Notes under the pieces: model-generated
Database searches by the model: none
What the model saw: the letters and a program-made list of their open reading frames with translations, nothing else
Told to the model about the DNA's origin: nothing
Origin: Echinostoma caproni
Taxonomy: Eukaryota > Platyhelminthes > Trematoda > Plagiorchiida > Echinostomatidae
Length of the DNA stretch: 25,156 nt
Direction of reading: 5' to 3'
Assembly: GCA_900618425.1 (NCBI GenBank)
Contig: UZAN01039788.1
Location: 54,582 to 79,737, forward strand
Shown: piece by piece, positions 1-11,719 of the stretch
Layout of the letters: each line of letters starts with the position of its first letter
Position numbering within the stretch: the first letter of the stretch is position 1
Program-made: the position numbers and the translations under genes

Positions 1-40
<40 letters not shown>
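1..40. repeat. (AT)n microsatellite
   Basis: Perfect alternation of A and T for 40 bases starting at the left edge of the window, so the true length is unknown. Confidence 0.97.
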
Positions 41-42
<2 letters not shown>

Positions 43-1416
43 TAAACATTATACTTCAATTCATTAGAACAGAGGGAAGACAAACACTGCGAGGTATGAT
101 TTCCTGTAATCTCCTCATTAGATACAATTTTAAACAACCTGGTTGTTTTACAATAAAGTTTTGATAAATACAATGGTTCAACGGAAAAATTCACTGTCTT
201 CCGCTTGAATCTACTGTCAACATTATAATCTTCATTCTGCTGTTTATCCACATGGACAACCAAAAGACAGCAACCAAAACCTGCACACGAAAGTGCATGC
301 TTAATGGTTGTAAGAACTGAACTGAACTGATAGCATTAGATCCGTATGGGAACGTTAGATTATTTATGGCCATTACAAACCTTTCTAAACAGATATAATC
401 AATTGTTGTTAGTTGGTCTCTGATAAAGGCGGCTTAAACTTTTAAGTTCTGCTAAAACCGGAACGACGGCTTCACCTAATATAAAGACCAAATTCACAAT
501 GCTCACATACGATTAACATCCCCGAGTTTGAACTATCAACTGTTCTGTTGACGTCTGTGGTGTGATTGACAGATTGGTTCATCTGCTTGAATACTACTCA
601 AAACCCTTGACCTCATTCTTATTGGTTGTCCATTTTATCCGCGTTTTCTCTATTTTGCGTTTCTCATGATAGATTGTCACGCTCTCACTAAGCAATACGA
701 CATGCACCGATGGTTGTTGTAATTCTTTTCAATCGAGATACAGATCTAAAAGTTTTTTATTCAGTATGTGACTTTGAGACTATAGTTAATATCTAGTGTG
801 TCTTAGGTTTCCTGATTGTATCTGCGGTCTATGAACCAGTAACAATGGGGTGCTTATCTTCTAATCGAAATGCACCTAAGGATGTCATAGACCGAAGAAT
901 GTTATTCAAAATATTACTTCTTATGACAAAGTATAGATTAGATCAGTTGTCCACCATTTTATATACTTCAAAAATTATTCATTTCAAAATCACTAGACGA
1001 TTCATTTCAGTTTTTGTGCTTTGGTTCACACCGAAAACATTTGATTGACCAACAGTTAGCAAATAACATTACTCACACATTGTCAGTTGTGTTCAGACCC
1101 CACGGGCTTCACCAGAATTCTCTCGTCTTCACTTCTCCCGGTAGCCTACGATCAACCATTACGTTTCATAAAAATGTTCCACATAGTTGTTTCCATTCGC
1201 TCGCCGAAATACACGTATTTAGTTTCTTAGGTACGTTTTAGCGTTGTGTAGAATAAGCACTAGTAGACCGCTTCATAATATCTCCCGAGTATCGTTGAGT
1301 CCTATCCGGGAGACGAGATCAATTTTGCCGGTTTTCAAACCACGGTGCAGTAACAGCGTTTTTCACTCCAAAGTCCACCAAGCAGTGGTGTGTGCGGCAC
1401 ACGCGCTAACAGGTGT
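41..1416. other. No gene recognised
   Basis: Only short open frames of at most about 75 codons occur on either strand. None resembles a known domain, and stops are frequent in all frames. I see no element ends or RNA genes. The part from about 1240 to 1420 is somewhat richer in GC than the rest. Confidence 0.6.
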
Positions 1417-1433
1417 GAGAGAGAGAGAGAGAG
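1417..1433. repeat. (GA)n microsatellite
   Basis: Uninterrupted GA dinucleotides, about eight units, inside a locally purine-rich stretch. Confidence 0.9.
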
Positions 1434-1699
1434 CTAAGCGTGAGAGACGTATTCCGACTGCATTGTGAGGAACAATGCCACATGCAGCTTACAAGGCCAC
1501 AAGGCCAACAAGATAAGAAAATACGCACGCACACATACATGCACACCGACCGTTCAGGCTGATGTACGCCAGTTATTTTGACTGAACACGAATGCAGTTG
1601 GAGGCACGCAAATGTGTTCCCATTGTTTGCACACGGGTAGGGAAAAAGGAGTTTGCCTGACAGGAACCAACTAGGTTGACATTCTAAGTGAGCAGTGGA

Positions 1700-1850
1700 G
1701 GAATTGGTCCAGTTTCAAGGGTGAATTCGTCGTGTATATGGCAAATGAAGCATAAACTGAAAAGCTAAGAAGCACTGGGCAAATCTATCGACCCAACTGG
1801 GGATCGCACCCGGGACCCTATGGACAGAACACTCAGCCACCGGGCAGCTG
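1700..1850 (-). mobile_element. tRNA-like head, possible SINE fragment
   Basis: On the minus strand, positions 1839-1829 read TGGCTGAGTGT, a good match to the RNA polymerase III A box. Positions 1810-1799 read GGTGCGATCCCC, a good match to the B box. The two starts are only about 29 bases apart, which is short for a tRNA gene, and I could not fold a full cloverleaf. The most likely reading is the head of a tRNA-derived SINE running toward lower coordinates. Its tail and target-site duplications are not evident, so the outer limits given here are approximate. Confidence 0.4.
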
Positions 1851-1859
1851 ATCAGATTA

Positions 1860-2848
1860 TTTTCATTTTCCATTTACATGACAGCACAACCCATCTTTAC
1901 GAGCTTGTTGCGGGCCACAGAACCTGCTCATCTCAGCACTAGCCTCCAGGGTTATGACTCGGTTGAAACTTTCACAACCTGACTACTGATTTCTAGTGAG
2001 TAGTAGTTAACCGATGTATTGGGAGAGATAAGACACCGTCCACAATAGCGGCACTTTCATAAAAAGTGATTATACGTCCAGCGAGCTCATTGTCAAGTCT
2101 TTAATGTCCACATCTAAAATTAGATCGACAAATTCGAAAGTATCTTTCAGTATCTTTGCAGATTTTCTTCCTGATTGGTTCTGGGATTTTAACAAAGTGG
2201 AAAACAACGAACTACGGGATATCATTCATCAATTCCTACTATACTGCCGTTATTTCAAAGATATTTTTATCCTTTCCGATCAAAGTATTTTACCGAACAT
2301 AATACTGAACCGTTTTGAACGAGCTCACACGGTGATTTAGCGAGCAGCCTCAACTAGAGAGTCGGTAGCGTTGTTTCAGAGCCATCCACGAACAACTGGA
2401 TAAATACTGAAACACAAAATGCCTCCGGACAATGAAGCATTTCGATTTGAAGGATTCAAATATGTATATTGATTACTCAGCCCTTGTGGACAATCACATC
2501 TGTGATCTAACTGCCAATGCTGAACTGCTGTCTCTAACCCCGAAATAATACCGTTTATATTCATAAGATATATGATGCTGCGTGTGTGGCACCATCAGAT
2601 TGCACTCTATGCTCATCGCATGTTTCCTCAGCTCAGTTTTCTCTTCAACTTGTCACTTTTTCCATACTGACGGGCATAATAAATCAATATTTAGTTTGAT
2701 AATTCAAACATGCTAATAGTTGAAAGACAGTTTCATTCCACACAGTTTTTGGTTTTTATTAGCTAATGATTACTTAAGTGGATTGGAAAAGTGGGACAGA
2801 ACTGTTCCTTATGTATCTCATACCTCGATAGAATGCCCGTAGTGTTTA
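1860..2848. other. No gene recognised
   Basis: Two short open frames of 78 and 62 codons occur, at 2104-2340 on the plus strand and 2376-2564 on the minus strand. I recognise no domain in either. No repeat structure was seen before the SINE. Confidence 0.55.
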
Positions 2849-3128
2849 CGGTGGTGGTGGCGCAGTGGTTTAGTCGCTGTCACTGGCATGCTTTGAACCC
2901 TATGGTCCTAGGTTTGAGTCTCACCACCGCCACTTATCTATGGTGATAGGCGGCTTTGCTGCCATCCAGTTCAATACTACACCTAACCTAGCGGGGCCTT
3001 TATGTGGTTCGTCATTCAAAGCATCGGGACTGAGGTTACCGGTTTCCATGACGGAGCAGCAGGCCCTCGTGAATGTAGGGTTCGCCTCGTCTACTGTTTA
3101 CCACACAAATGTGTGTAATAAAAAAAAA
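2849..3128 (+). mobile_element. tRNA-derived SINE
   Basis: A short interspersed element with an internal RNA polymerase III promoter. The A box is TGGCGCAGTGG at 2858-2868 and the B box is GGTTTGAGTCT at 2911-2921. The tRNA-like head is closed by an 8-bp complement, CGGTGGTG at 2849-2856 with CACCACCG at 2922-2929, followed by CCA, as in a mature tRNA end. About 200 bases of unrelated body follow, ending in a run of A at 3120-3128. The total of about 280 bp is normal for a SINE. A 7-base match, atctcat at 2815-2821 and 3128-3134, could be the target-site duplication, in which case the element starts near 2822. It encodes no protein and would depend on a LINE for movement. Which LINE is not visible. 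Confidence 0.75.
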
Positions 3129-3253
3129 TCTCATTCTTGCTATGACCTGAACATAAATTCCAAGTTGCAGACACGTTTGTGTTGGTTTTCCAGATAGTAA
3201 TATCACTGAGTGTCCATCCCTATTCACACACGATACTACTGACACTGCATACA

Positions 3254-3255
<2 letters not shown>

Positions 3256-3288
<33 letters not shown>
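3256..3288. repeat. (GT)n microsatellite
   Basis: A perfect GT dinucleotide run of about 33 bases. Confidence 0.97.
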
Positions 3289-3289
<1 letters not shown>

Positions 3290-5048
3290 TACATCCTTCA
3301 TCCTTCTTTCATGTTGTGCGTAAAAATAGCTCTGATGTACTGAATTAACAACATATGGCCCTCCCTCAATCTCAGCATATTAGTCACTGAAGTGTTATCT
3401 CAACTCTGTTTCCTAGTTAACCATTGTTATCATATCGGAAGATTAACTATGCTTCCTGCGACGTGATATCTCAAATCACGTTTTATCAATTTGTGGACAA
3501 ACAACTGAAGCTGAAAATCTCCGCTATGATGCGTCTTCATTCAGTATATACTCACCGCATTTCCCAACAAAGGAAAAATTTTCAAGAATGAAACACAAAC
3601 TGCCAATCAACTACAGTAACACAGAGAACCATGGTCGGAAACACCTATTTTGGACATTTTAGCAAGAAATAGGAAATTCATTGCAAACGGCCACCTAACG
3701 CCTGAACGCTTTCAAATGAATTCACATCACGAATTTTTTTCTGTTTCTAGAGCTCACTCATTCTTCTGAAAATTGATAGTATGTTTGATGAGAAAATAGC
3801 GAGTATGATTTGTTTCTGGGTTTTCTTTATTACACAAAACTACTTACCTACTCGGTGCTTTTGGAGGAAACCTGAACTTGACAGTCTGTATTGTTTTTTA
3901 TATGCATTTGAACTTGACGAATTAACTGGTAAAGAATGCCTCTTGCGCGATGAAACATAAACATACAAGTTGCGCGTAGGCAATCATCAAGACGAAGAAA
4001 AAATGTGCTTCAAACAATTAAGTCCAACGAATGACATAAACCTTAATAAATTGTCCACTGGAGAGCAAATATAGAACGGTCAAATTTTGAAGGCCCCCTC
4101 TTATTTTTTTGGATCATTTTGACGGTGAGTTCAAAACCATATGGTTTATTTGAATTGATATTCAAACAACATTGGGAGGCTTTTTTTGCTGTTGTTGGTG
4201 AAATATGTCACATTCAAACATTGCTCTACTCGTGAGTAGTGTCATCATTAATGGATTATTTTTTATATCGCACTCAAACTAGTTATCGTGCAGTGGCACA
4301 CTGTCGAGTACTGCATAGTTTGATTTTGTGTGAATGTCTACGTTACTGACTAAATTAATTAATTAATTAATTATGTGTAAATCAATTAATTATCGCAGCT
4401 GGATTTTATTCACAACGAAATATCCTATTTGAAATCTTGATAGCCTCTTTAGTTGATGATGCTTTTATAATTTTGCGGGATTTTAACTTAAAAAGAAAGT
4501 CTTGGAAAAGACTTGGAAGACCATCGTTTCCGTCTAAATTGGGTCTGTAACTGAAGTCCATTTTTAATCAATGAAGCATGAAAATTCAATCCTTTTCTGA
4601 ATTTCAGCATTGTGTTAGATGCTAGTAAGACTCCAAACCTCATTCCCGAGTTTGGTTTATATCGGTACACATTATAACATTTTGCTATTTCATACTGACT
4701 CAATTACGATGGTTTTTGGATAGACTTCATGTGCCTCACTGGGGTTTGAAGGTCTAAAAATGCGGTACTATCGGGCATTTCTTGTATAAAATTCTTTTAT
4801 ACGATTGTCAGATCACTCAAATTTTCTGTTCTTGTTTAATATGTGATCATCCCAATAGCTGTGTTCACCCAAACTCTGACTCGAAAAAAATAATCGTCTT
4901 GGTTACGAAATTCCACCTGCATCCTCCGTATCACCAAAAGTACACTGGAATTTGCACCATTATCAGTAATAAAATAAGTCAGAAGAACAGAATAAATTTA
5001 TTTTTCTCTAGATATTTTAACTCAAGTATTTTATCAGTCACTGGTAAA
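3290..5048. other. No gene recognised
   Basis: The longest open frame is about 103 codons (4782-5093, plus strand) and resembles nothing I know. A weak endonuclease-like stretch at about 4405-4555 on the plus strand is reported as a finding only. Confidence 0.5.
4353..4373. repeat. (AATT)n microsatellite
   Basis: About five AATT tetranucleotide units, with a further diverged copy just downstream around 4383-4391. Confidence 0.85.
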
Positions 5049-5099
5049 CTAAAAAAGATTCTTCCAGAGATTTATTTTGACTGCGCTCCTTAAAAATAA

Positions 5100-5892
5100 T
5101 CGAACGATCGTTCCAAAGGTAGACCTGTTGAGAAGAGATGATCCGTTTACTCGCTCAAACTTGTGTTTGAGAGCTCGACTAGTACCCGACAACATTCGAT
5201 TCAGGGTGGACTGATCAAGTAAAATGTGTGAAATTCCGACAGTCCACAGACATGCGAATTTTCTCCAATCGTTGTCTTCAATGATGAGAAAACATCGACC
5301 CGTGATGGATTCTATATATGCTGCTATTAGTGATCCCATGTCGAATTAGATGAATCCAATTCCAATCAGATGAACCAAATAGGCGCATTTGTGAAAAATA
5401 TCTTCGCGCCTCTAGAATTATCTCACCAACATACCAAATCCTCGTCAATAGAATCAATGCTACCCGTCAACTGAGAATGCTTCCATTCTGTGGACGCAAA
5501 ATGATAAATTTGTGTTATAGTTCCGACTGAAATTCTTAGTTTATTAATAAATGCCACCCAAATGATATGTTCTTTAGATTAGTAGCCCATTCTGAGAAAG
5601 CTGTTTTACTTGTACCAATTTCCATGAAGAGAAGATTGACGCTATTGCTGAGTTCATGCATTAGTTTCAATAGACTTGGTTTATGAAATATATATCGGAA
5701 AGAGAGAACGTCATCCATCAATAAGAATGTGTGAACAACTCCCCGAAGCCCATGATGAAGAAAAACTGTCAGCCAGTTCGATCTTATGATCCTCGCCAGA
5801 TTCCACTCATCGAAACGATGTATCACAAATCCACGGCTTATACGATTGCTAGAAGCGATGGATAGTTGCTGCTCGAAACCATTACCGGGGGT
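5100..5892 (-). pseudogene. Decayed RTE-type reverse transcriptase fragment
   Basis: Remnant of a non-LTR retrotransposon RT, read from high to low coordinates in three successive frames. The first frame is open from 5892 to 5536. It has LLMDDVLSF (DD at about 5715-5710), which fits RT motif C, usually F/Y-A-D-D. A helix and IGTSKT follow at the spacing where these elements have a G..x..N..KTK block. The second frame, about 5575-5423, has TQIYHFAST and TGSIDSIDEDL, matching the usual YLGS...GSID-D/E block. The third frame, 5339 to about 5200, has IIEDNDWRKFACL, like the ED-RRL-VFDHRCL block of RTE-type proteins. Each match is weak, but they occur in family order and orientation. The upstream RT and endonuclease are not found. 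Frame changes and stops rule out function. Chance resemblance is possible. Confidence 0.42.
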
Positions 5893-6240
5893 TCAAAGGA
5901 ATTTTCTCTCATAATACTGATGTGGCAGGGATCATCTCAGGTCAAATACTTTCGTATCACTTGAATCAACCTCTGCTCCCCGCAAATCCACACCTAACCT
6001 CATTTTCCCGTTCTAAGTTGTCGATTTTCTTAGGTTATTATCTGATCCGTTGATCTGCCTCAATGGTTGACGTTACCATGTAACCAAAGTAATTCGAATG
6101 TGGATTGCTCCGAAGGAGGGACTCATTTTCACTCCAACGCTTCCTTATATAACAAGATTGCCTAAATGTGCGCTCCGAGCTAAATGAGAGTATGCAACAT
6201 TTATGACCCATATCAATGAATGGATTCGCACCTCGGATGA

Positions 6241-7443
6241 GACCAAACAGGCTCAAAACAGTTGCACAGTCCCATTAGTCCGCCAACAACTATTTTGCAT
6301 AGAACACGACTTATGCCCCTTCCCTCGTCTACTGAGGATTTTAAGCAGTTACTTTATTTCCGCACATATAGCACGCAACTCAAATTCAACAATGCTATTT
6401 ACCGTCAGAAGGAAGGCGTTGCAGGCGTAGCCTCTCTACTGGGCCGGTTGTTCGCGGATGTCTTCATGGCAATACTGGAAAACAACGCCCTCGTATCTTC
6501 CATCAAAAAATGCAAGTTATACAAAAGATATGGGGTCGACAAATTGTGTTTCATGGACGAAGATAGCACTCCCAATAAGCTGCTGTCAACACTCAACTGT
6601 ATGCATCCAAACAAAAATTTCACTATAAAGAAGGCAACAGACAACCGGATGGCATTTCTTGATGTTTACCTCAAATGCCGTGAACAGGGGGTTTATTCGA
6701 CGCTTGGTGTAAGGAATAAGCACGTGCTCAGGTCAGTACATTCATTTTCAAAGTTTCGTACTTCTAAAAAGAAAACAAAACTTGATTCGATGTCTCGCTT
6801 ACAGAGTGCAAATATCTGCTCGACTGATACAGTTCGGAACGAATTAGAATTCGTGCGCTAGGTCTTCCAACAAAATAGTTACCCGCATCGATTTGTGAGC
6901 AGTATACTAAAACACCAGACAAACGAGGGGGAGATTTCTGGAGTAGAAAAGAAATCAACTGTCGTTTACAGCTGACACTTTGACAGTTGCGATCAATTAA
7001 ATGTTCCATGAAGCGAAATTGAGTGTTACATTCGCATCCAAACCGGCCCTCAGCCTGTACATCAAGGACAATGCTCTTCATTCTGCTTTCACTCTTTCAG
7101 TTGTTCCATTGGAACAACGTACATCGGTCGCGTGAGCAGACGCTTGACTTAGAGAGTTCGTGAGCATCATCCGGTATGGTTGCAAACTGGGGTGACAAAG
7201 TCAATTCCGAGCGCAATCTGTTCACATCTTGTCGGGTCAGGTCACTTAGTTAACTTGACCAGAGTTTTTCGCCCCCTCTATCCGGTTTGTGAACAACAAT
7301 CTAAGCGGATTTAACATCGCATCCGGGTCACAGAGGAAGCAACGGGAATTCACATTCACAATCCACCCTTGTGTGAATAAAAACAAGCCCTCCTAACCTT
7401 CGGCAAATCCAGACTAAACATCAAATTGGAAACAGTAGACCCC
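6241..7443 (+). pseudogene. Penelope-like retroelement (RT + GIY-YIG), decayed
   Basis: A Penelope-like element, whose protein joins an RT to a C-terminal GIY-YIG nuclease. One frame runs through it with stops at 6859, 6973, 7009, 7150, 7312 and 7378. RT parts: FNNAIYRQKEGVA before a diverged GSPLGP-type block, then FADVFMA at about 6450-6470; YKRYGVDKLCF at about 6520-6552, where Y-x-D-D is expected; and RMAFLDVYLK near 6650. After 6840 comes the ELEFVR...YPHRFVSSIL linker. The nuclease starts at 7102 with C..GTTYIGR, R..RL and REH, followed by SGHLVN and a GIHIHNPPLC tail near 7340-7375. The first RT catalytic Asp of motif C is missing. The N-terminal fingers upstream of about 6240 are absent, so the copy is 5'-truncated. 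Its neighbour at 5.1-5.9 kb is an unrelated element on the other strand. Confidence 0.82.
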
Positions 7444-7489
7444 ATCTTTGTTCTTTCAAGCTCATTAATTCATTATTGCCACTTTTTGT

Positions 7490-9540
7490 AAGGGCATCTC
7501 CGCTCTCCCGTATTTTATCCGAGTTATATAAATTGTTCTGTATTAGTCAAGGATGACAAATCACTGGAAACGTCTTGTTCGCTACATCATGTTCTATTTA
7601 GAAAAACAGTTGTACAATGCTCGTTAGCTTTTCAGTTTACGTTTCCTGAGCTCTCTGTAGTGGAATCACATATACCACTACTCTCGTTTCATGTAAATTC
7701 TGTCTAGATATCAAAGTGAAATGTGACGATGAAGTGCACTTAGTCTACAGTTATTCGGTATTTCCTAAGAAAGATTCATCAACTGGAATTCTATGATAGC
7801 ACTCAATACACAGATCAGTTTACATACACATTGAAGAATTAACTAAGTATTAAAGAATTGTCATGTTGATAATATATGTGTGCAATATAATACTATCTAT
7901 TGTTAATAATACGAGATGTCACTTTTTCCTTCTTTTATTGAACAAGCCGTGGTAAAATCAAATTGTACAAAAGGACTTGCGGTTGATCAAGGAATTTTAT
8001 AAGACCCACATTAGTGAGGAAGCAAAGAGATGCTTGTGGGATTCGAACACGTAAATCTCTGATTGTGATCCAAATCACATGAAGATCATCGTGTGACACT
8101 GTGATCGTATGTCCAAAATGCGGCATCAAAATTCCCGTCATATGAAGAAATTAGGTCAGTTTCTTCACAATTCCAATGTTAGAATATTGAGCGTAGACCT
8201 GGGGCAACATCCAAAGTTTATTTGAAATGAATGATTCAGTCAGAAAGAAACTCATTTGCACTTCGGCACAGGGGTAACCCAGCACGTTCATAGGTTAGGG
8301 TCTTCTGAAATAGAAATTCTCCATTAAAGATACATTTTTGAGGATCCTATGATAAGTATGAAATGAACTAATGGTCAAAATTATCCAAAAAGTGCGAAAC
8401 CTGTTTCCCTCTTCCTGTTGCCCAAAAAATGTCTTTCGCTAGCCACCACTGATCATCGAATTCATCCTCATACTGAAAGCAGAAGATGCTCAAAGGATTT
8501 GCATACTCAAATATAAAATATGCAGTTTGGGTACAAACAGGGCTTTACTGGGATGTATCAGATAGGCAGTAATAGTTGTTCCGAAGTTCTTGGGACTCTC
8601 TGGTCAATCATTCAGATAAAAACCACATCTTGTACCGATACTAGTTGAAGGAATAGAATTCTGCGATCGAAAAAGAAAGGTGTGAATTATGCACATCCAA
8701 ACAGTTTGCACGGATTTCTTAAATTTTGGTATATTATTTGGTTTGCGGTGCACACCAGCCAGCACTTTGTCAAAATTGGAAACATTGTTAAGCCACACGT
8801 TTTCCGATCAAGCGCTTTAGGCAAAATCTGCAATTATTTAATCACGAGATGTCATTCTTTAGTCTCGAAACACAAACTTTGACCATGTCACCTTAAGCGC
8901 ATTAGAGATCAAAAAGTACTCTGAGGTCAACGAATGTGGAAAAAATTTCATTTCTTACAAATATTGATGTTGCAAAACCTGGCAAACAAATGAGAAGGCC
9001 AGACAATCGCATCCTTCTCGGCTAACCGCGGTAATGATGTCAAACTATTGTCGACAGTTGTTCCATTCATTTTAATCTAACTGGTTTGCAGCAGGGTGAC
9101 TGATTTCTGTGCGTCTAGGGTGCTAGAGGTTGATAGGCTCTTCTGGCACTCATGTAACAGTGAACTAAATTTTCTATTTGTTAATCGCTTTGGCTTTTTT
9201 TAGTTGCACCAGGCCCAAATCGATCTGGGATATACCTACCTTTGCACATCGAAATATCTAAACAAAATCGATAGTCAGTGCATTTTTAAATCCCGTTTGA
9301 TGTGAGGTACATGACATCAGTTCAGACATTTACCATCCCGAATCGATATGTACACAAAATGTCCAAAATCAGGACACTAGAATTTGTCGAGCGAGAGAGA
9401 ACGAGGGAAAATAGTGGAAGAATTTAGGGGGCATAAAGTCTTGGGTCAATAAGTACATTCCTCTTCGATATCAACCATACTTAAAATTATCAATATAGGT
9501 TAATTTTTAACTTGTGAATGTTATAGTGTTAATAACACCG
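7490..9540. other. No gene recognised
   Basis: Open frames reach only about 68 codons and look random. A lone B-box-like motif on the minus strand near 8040-8055 has no A box partner. Otherwise I see nothing. Confidence 0.55.
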
Positions 9541-9570
9541 CGATGTCGGTAGAGAATTATATTCGCCGAT

Positions 9571-9632
9571 GTTTCGGCTACCGTGGGTAACCTTTCTCAT
9601 TTGATTGCAAAATCTGCCTTGAGAAAGGTTAC
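9571..9632 (-). repeat. 13-bp inverted repeat with hammerhead-like half motif
   Basis: GTAACCTTTCTCA at 9587-9599 is repeated exactly inverted at 9620-9632, with a 20-base spacer. On the minus strand the inner arm can pair differently: GGTTAC (9592-9587) with GTAGCC (9581-9576) around the loop CCACG, directly followed by GAAAC (9575-9571). A stem followed by GAAAC is how helix II and the downstream core box of a hammerhead ribozyme are arranged, and such ribozymes are known in the terminal repeats of Penelope-like elements. The upstream core box, CTGANGA, is not intact here (TGAGAAA), and I find no convincing cleavage site. A decayed element terminus is therefore more likely than an active ribozyme. 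Confidence 0.4.
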
Positions 9633-9639
9633 ATTCACA

Positions 9640-11715
9640 ATAAAACAACACATGGCGCATCGATTTTTCGATACATTCCTAACATCATTTAGTCCCGATG
9701 TGTTAAAAATGATCACCAATCGAATTACTCTGGGAAAAAACCTTTCTAACTAACTTTTAACTTGTCTACAAATCTGACGTGAACCTACAAAATTTTGTCC
9801 CACTATTCTAAGCTCTAAAATGAATGGTCATCATCATTTTTAAAGTCGGATCTACAAAGTAAAAAATGCACCTTGGCAATAACTCGAACCAATTGGATTG
9901 ACATTCTGTTTAGTGTGTTAGACTGAATGTCTCTCCTCCCAATCATATTTTCAACTGAATGAGGGTGGTTATTCAGTACTGTAGGACGCTATCAACCGGG
10001 AGCACCTGAACACGATTGCTAACTGATCACTACAGTGGAAACCAATGATCTTTCTCTTATGCATTATTCATTTGATTTACTAATTTGGTTTACTAATCCC
10101 TATATTTGCTTTTTTCATCCTTCATCTCAATGATGCGAATACTCATAACACAACTGTGTTTTCTGTACCAACTGTTTAAGTAAGAGCAACAGAATAAGCA
10201 GCATTTTTTTCTTTTCTGGTTGAGAATGAATGTCTTAATAGAACGTTCCACGTAAACAGCAAATAACCACGGCTTGTGCAATCCATATTGTTGGCAAACT
10301 TTCATTTACGTTGTGAACGTTTCCTACCAACGATTAATTCTGACAATGAACAGAAAAACTTATGTGCTATTTGAAAAAATACATATCTTCGAAGAATAAT
10401 TTTAGGAATGATTACCAAAGGGATAGATTGAACTAAATTTGAATATGAAGAGCTCTACTCTTCAGTTTTTTTTTTAATTAGAGTCCCACGCGCAACAGTC
10501 AGTGCTCATTACAACCGGTAGTAGTTAAACCTTTCGCCTGGATGTCATTTGTTCAAAATGTAGAACGATCGCTAAACTGACCACATAGTAACCCATTGAT
10601 TGGCTGCCTTCTAGATCCTGAAAAATCGCAAGTATAATTATTTATTCAGTATAAAATCAAGTAATTTACCTAAATGAAAGACAGGATAATAAATCATGAC
10701 TTACCATGCAATGTGATCTCCGTACTAAATTCATGTGTGCCGATGTGATACCTTTAGATTCATTCCGTTTTGATTGTCACGATAATAAAGTCTTCTATAA
10801 TCGGAGAAAATAACAGAATTTTCTAAAAATCTGAACAATCAAGAGTTCTGTAATTTTTCAGTGGTTACAGCATTGGTTTAGCAACCACGTGGTGAGTTCT
10901 CCATTCTCCCTCAGGGCAACAATTTCTATTCTGGTAAATGGCAAAATTGATTTTATGTGAGCTCTAAAGAGAAGTCTCAGAAGAAAGCGTTCTGTACTAT
11001 CACCAAAACAACTCCATTTGTAATTTCGCTCTCTCTCTCTCTGTGAACAAGACACACATACCTTAGTCGTTATGCTAACACACAGCAATCTGGTGTCATC
11101 GCCGTTCACGTATGCGTGTATTGCTGTGGTCATGTAAATGAACCTAAACAGTCGGCTGGATTGTGTACCGCATATACGTGAAGATAGGTATGATACAGCA
11201 GAAATTCATTACCGTTTCTGTCCTAAGGTCGCCGTCTGCTTTTGCATCACACAATCCGGAGCTGGTGGACGAGAATGTACTGCTCAGAGCGACGGACCTC
11301 TATGGATGATATCCTGGTGAAGGGCTGATTGAACTGGCACCGATATTTAAATATTTCAAAATCTCATCACAAATCCAAGAAACACAGAACCGATAGTCGA
11401 GTCAGACGTTCCATGGATCGGCGTAAGAGTCTGAAGTCTTTGATTCGAAGACCGAAAAAGATAAACCGGGACCAATAAAATTATTGGGAAAGATGCAAGA
11501 GAAGACCAAATGTTTTTTTTCAAACTAACACACAAAAATTTCAAGTGTTCGATGAAACACAAAAGAAATTTGTCATCCTATTTACTTGTAATTTTTAGTT
11601 TTAACAGTTTCGTCTTTTTTCCTATGTTCTGTATCCCAACCCGCCCTCCAGGTATTGCTATTGTTATTATTGTTGTGGCGTTTGCGCCATGCTTGTCCGC
11701 AAGCCGGTGTGATAT
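9640..11715. other. No gene recognised
   Basis: Open frames of up to 91 codons occur but carry no recognisable domain, and the longest (10858-11133, minus strand) runs through a simple repeat. I see nothing else to annotate apart from the short CT run listed separately. Confidence 0.5.
11031..11042. repeat. Short (CT)n run
   Basis: Six CT units within an otherwise unremarkable stretch. Confidence 0.8.
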
Positions 11716-11719
11716 ATTT

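Noticed and set aside
1491..1506. Two tandem copies of ACAAGGCC
   Set aside because: Too short to be meaningful.
4782..5093. Plus-strand frame of 103 codons
   Set aside because: No domain, AT-rich random-looking composition and no splice or promoter support.
6764..7081. Minus-strand frame of 105 codons
   Set aside because: Antisense to the Penelope-like element, with no recognisable domain of its own.
8030..8065. Minus-strand GTGTTCGAATCCC, a good B box, possible tRNA or SINE
   Set aside because: No acceptable A box at the right distance upstream and no cloverleaf could be folded.
9885..9905. Minus-strand TTGGTTCGAGTTA, B-box-like
   Set aside because: Only half of the box matches, and there is no A box or tail.
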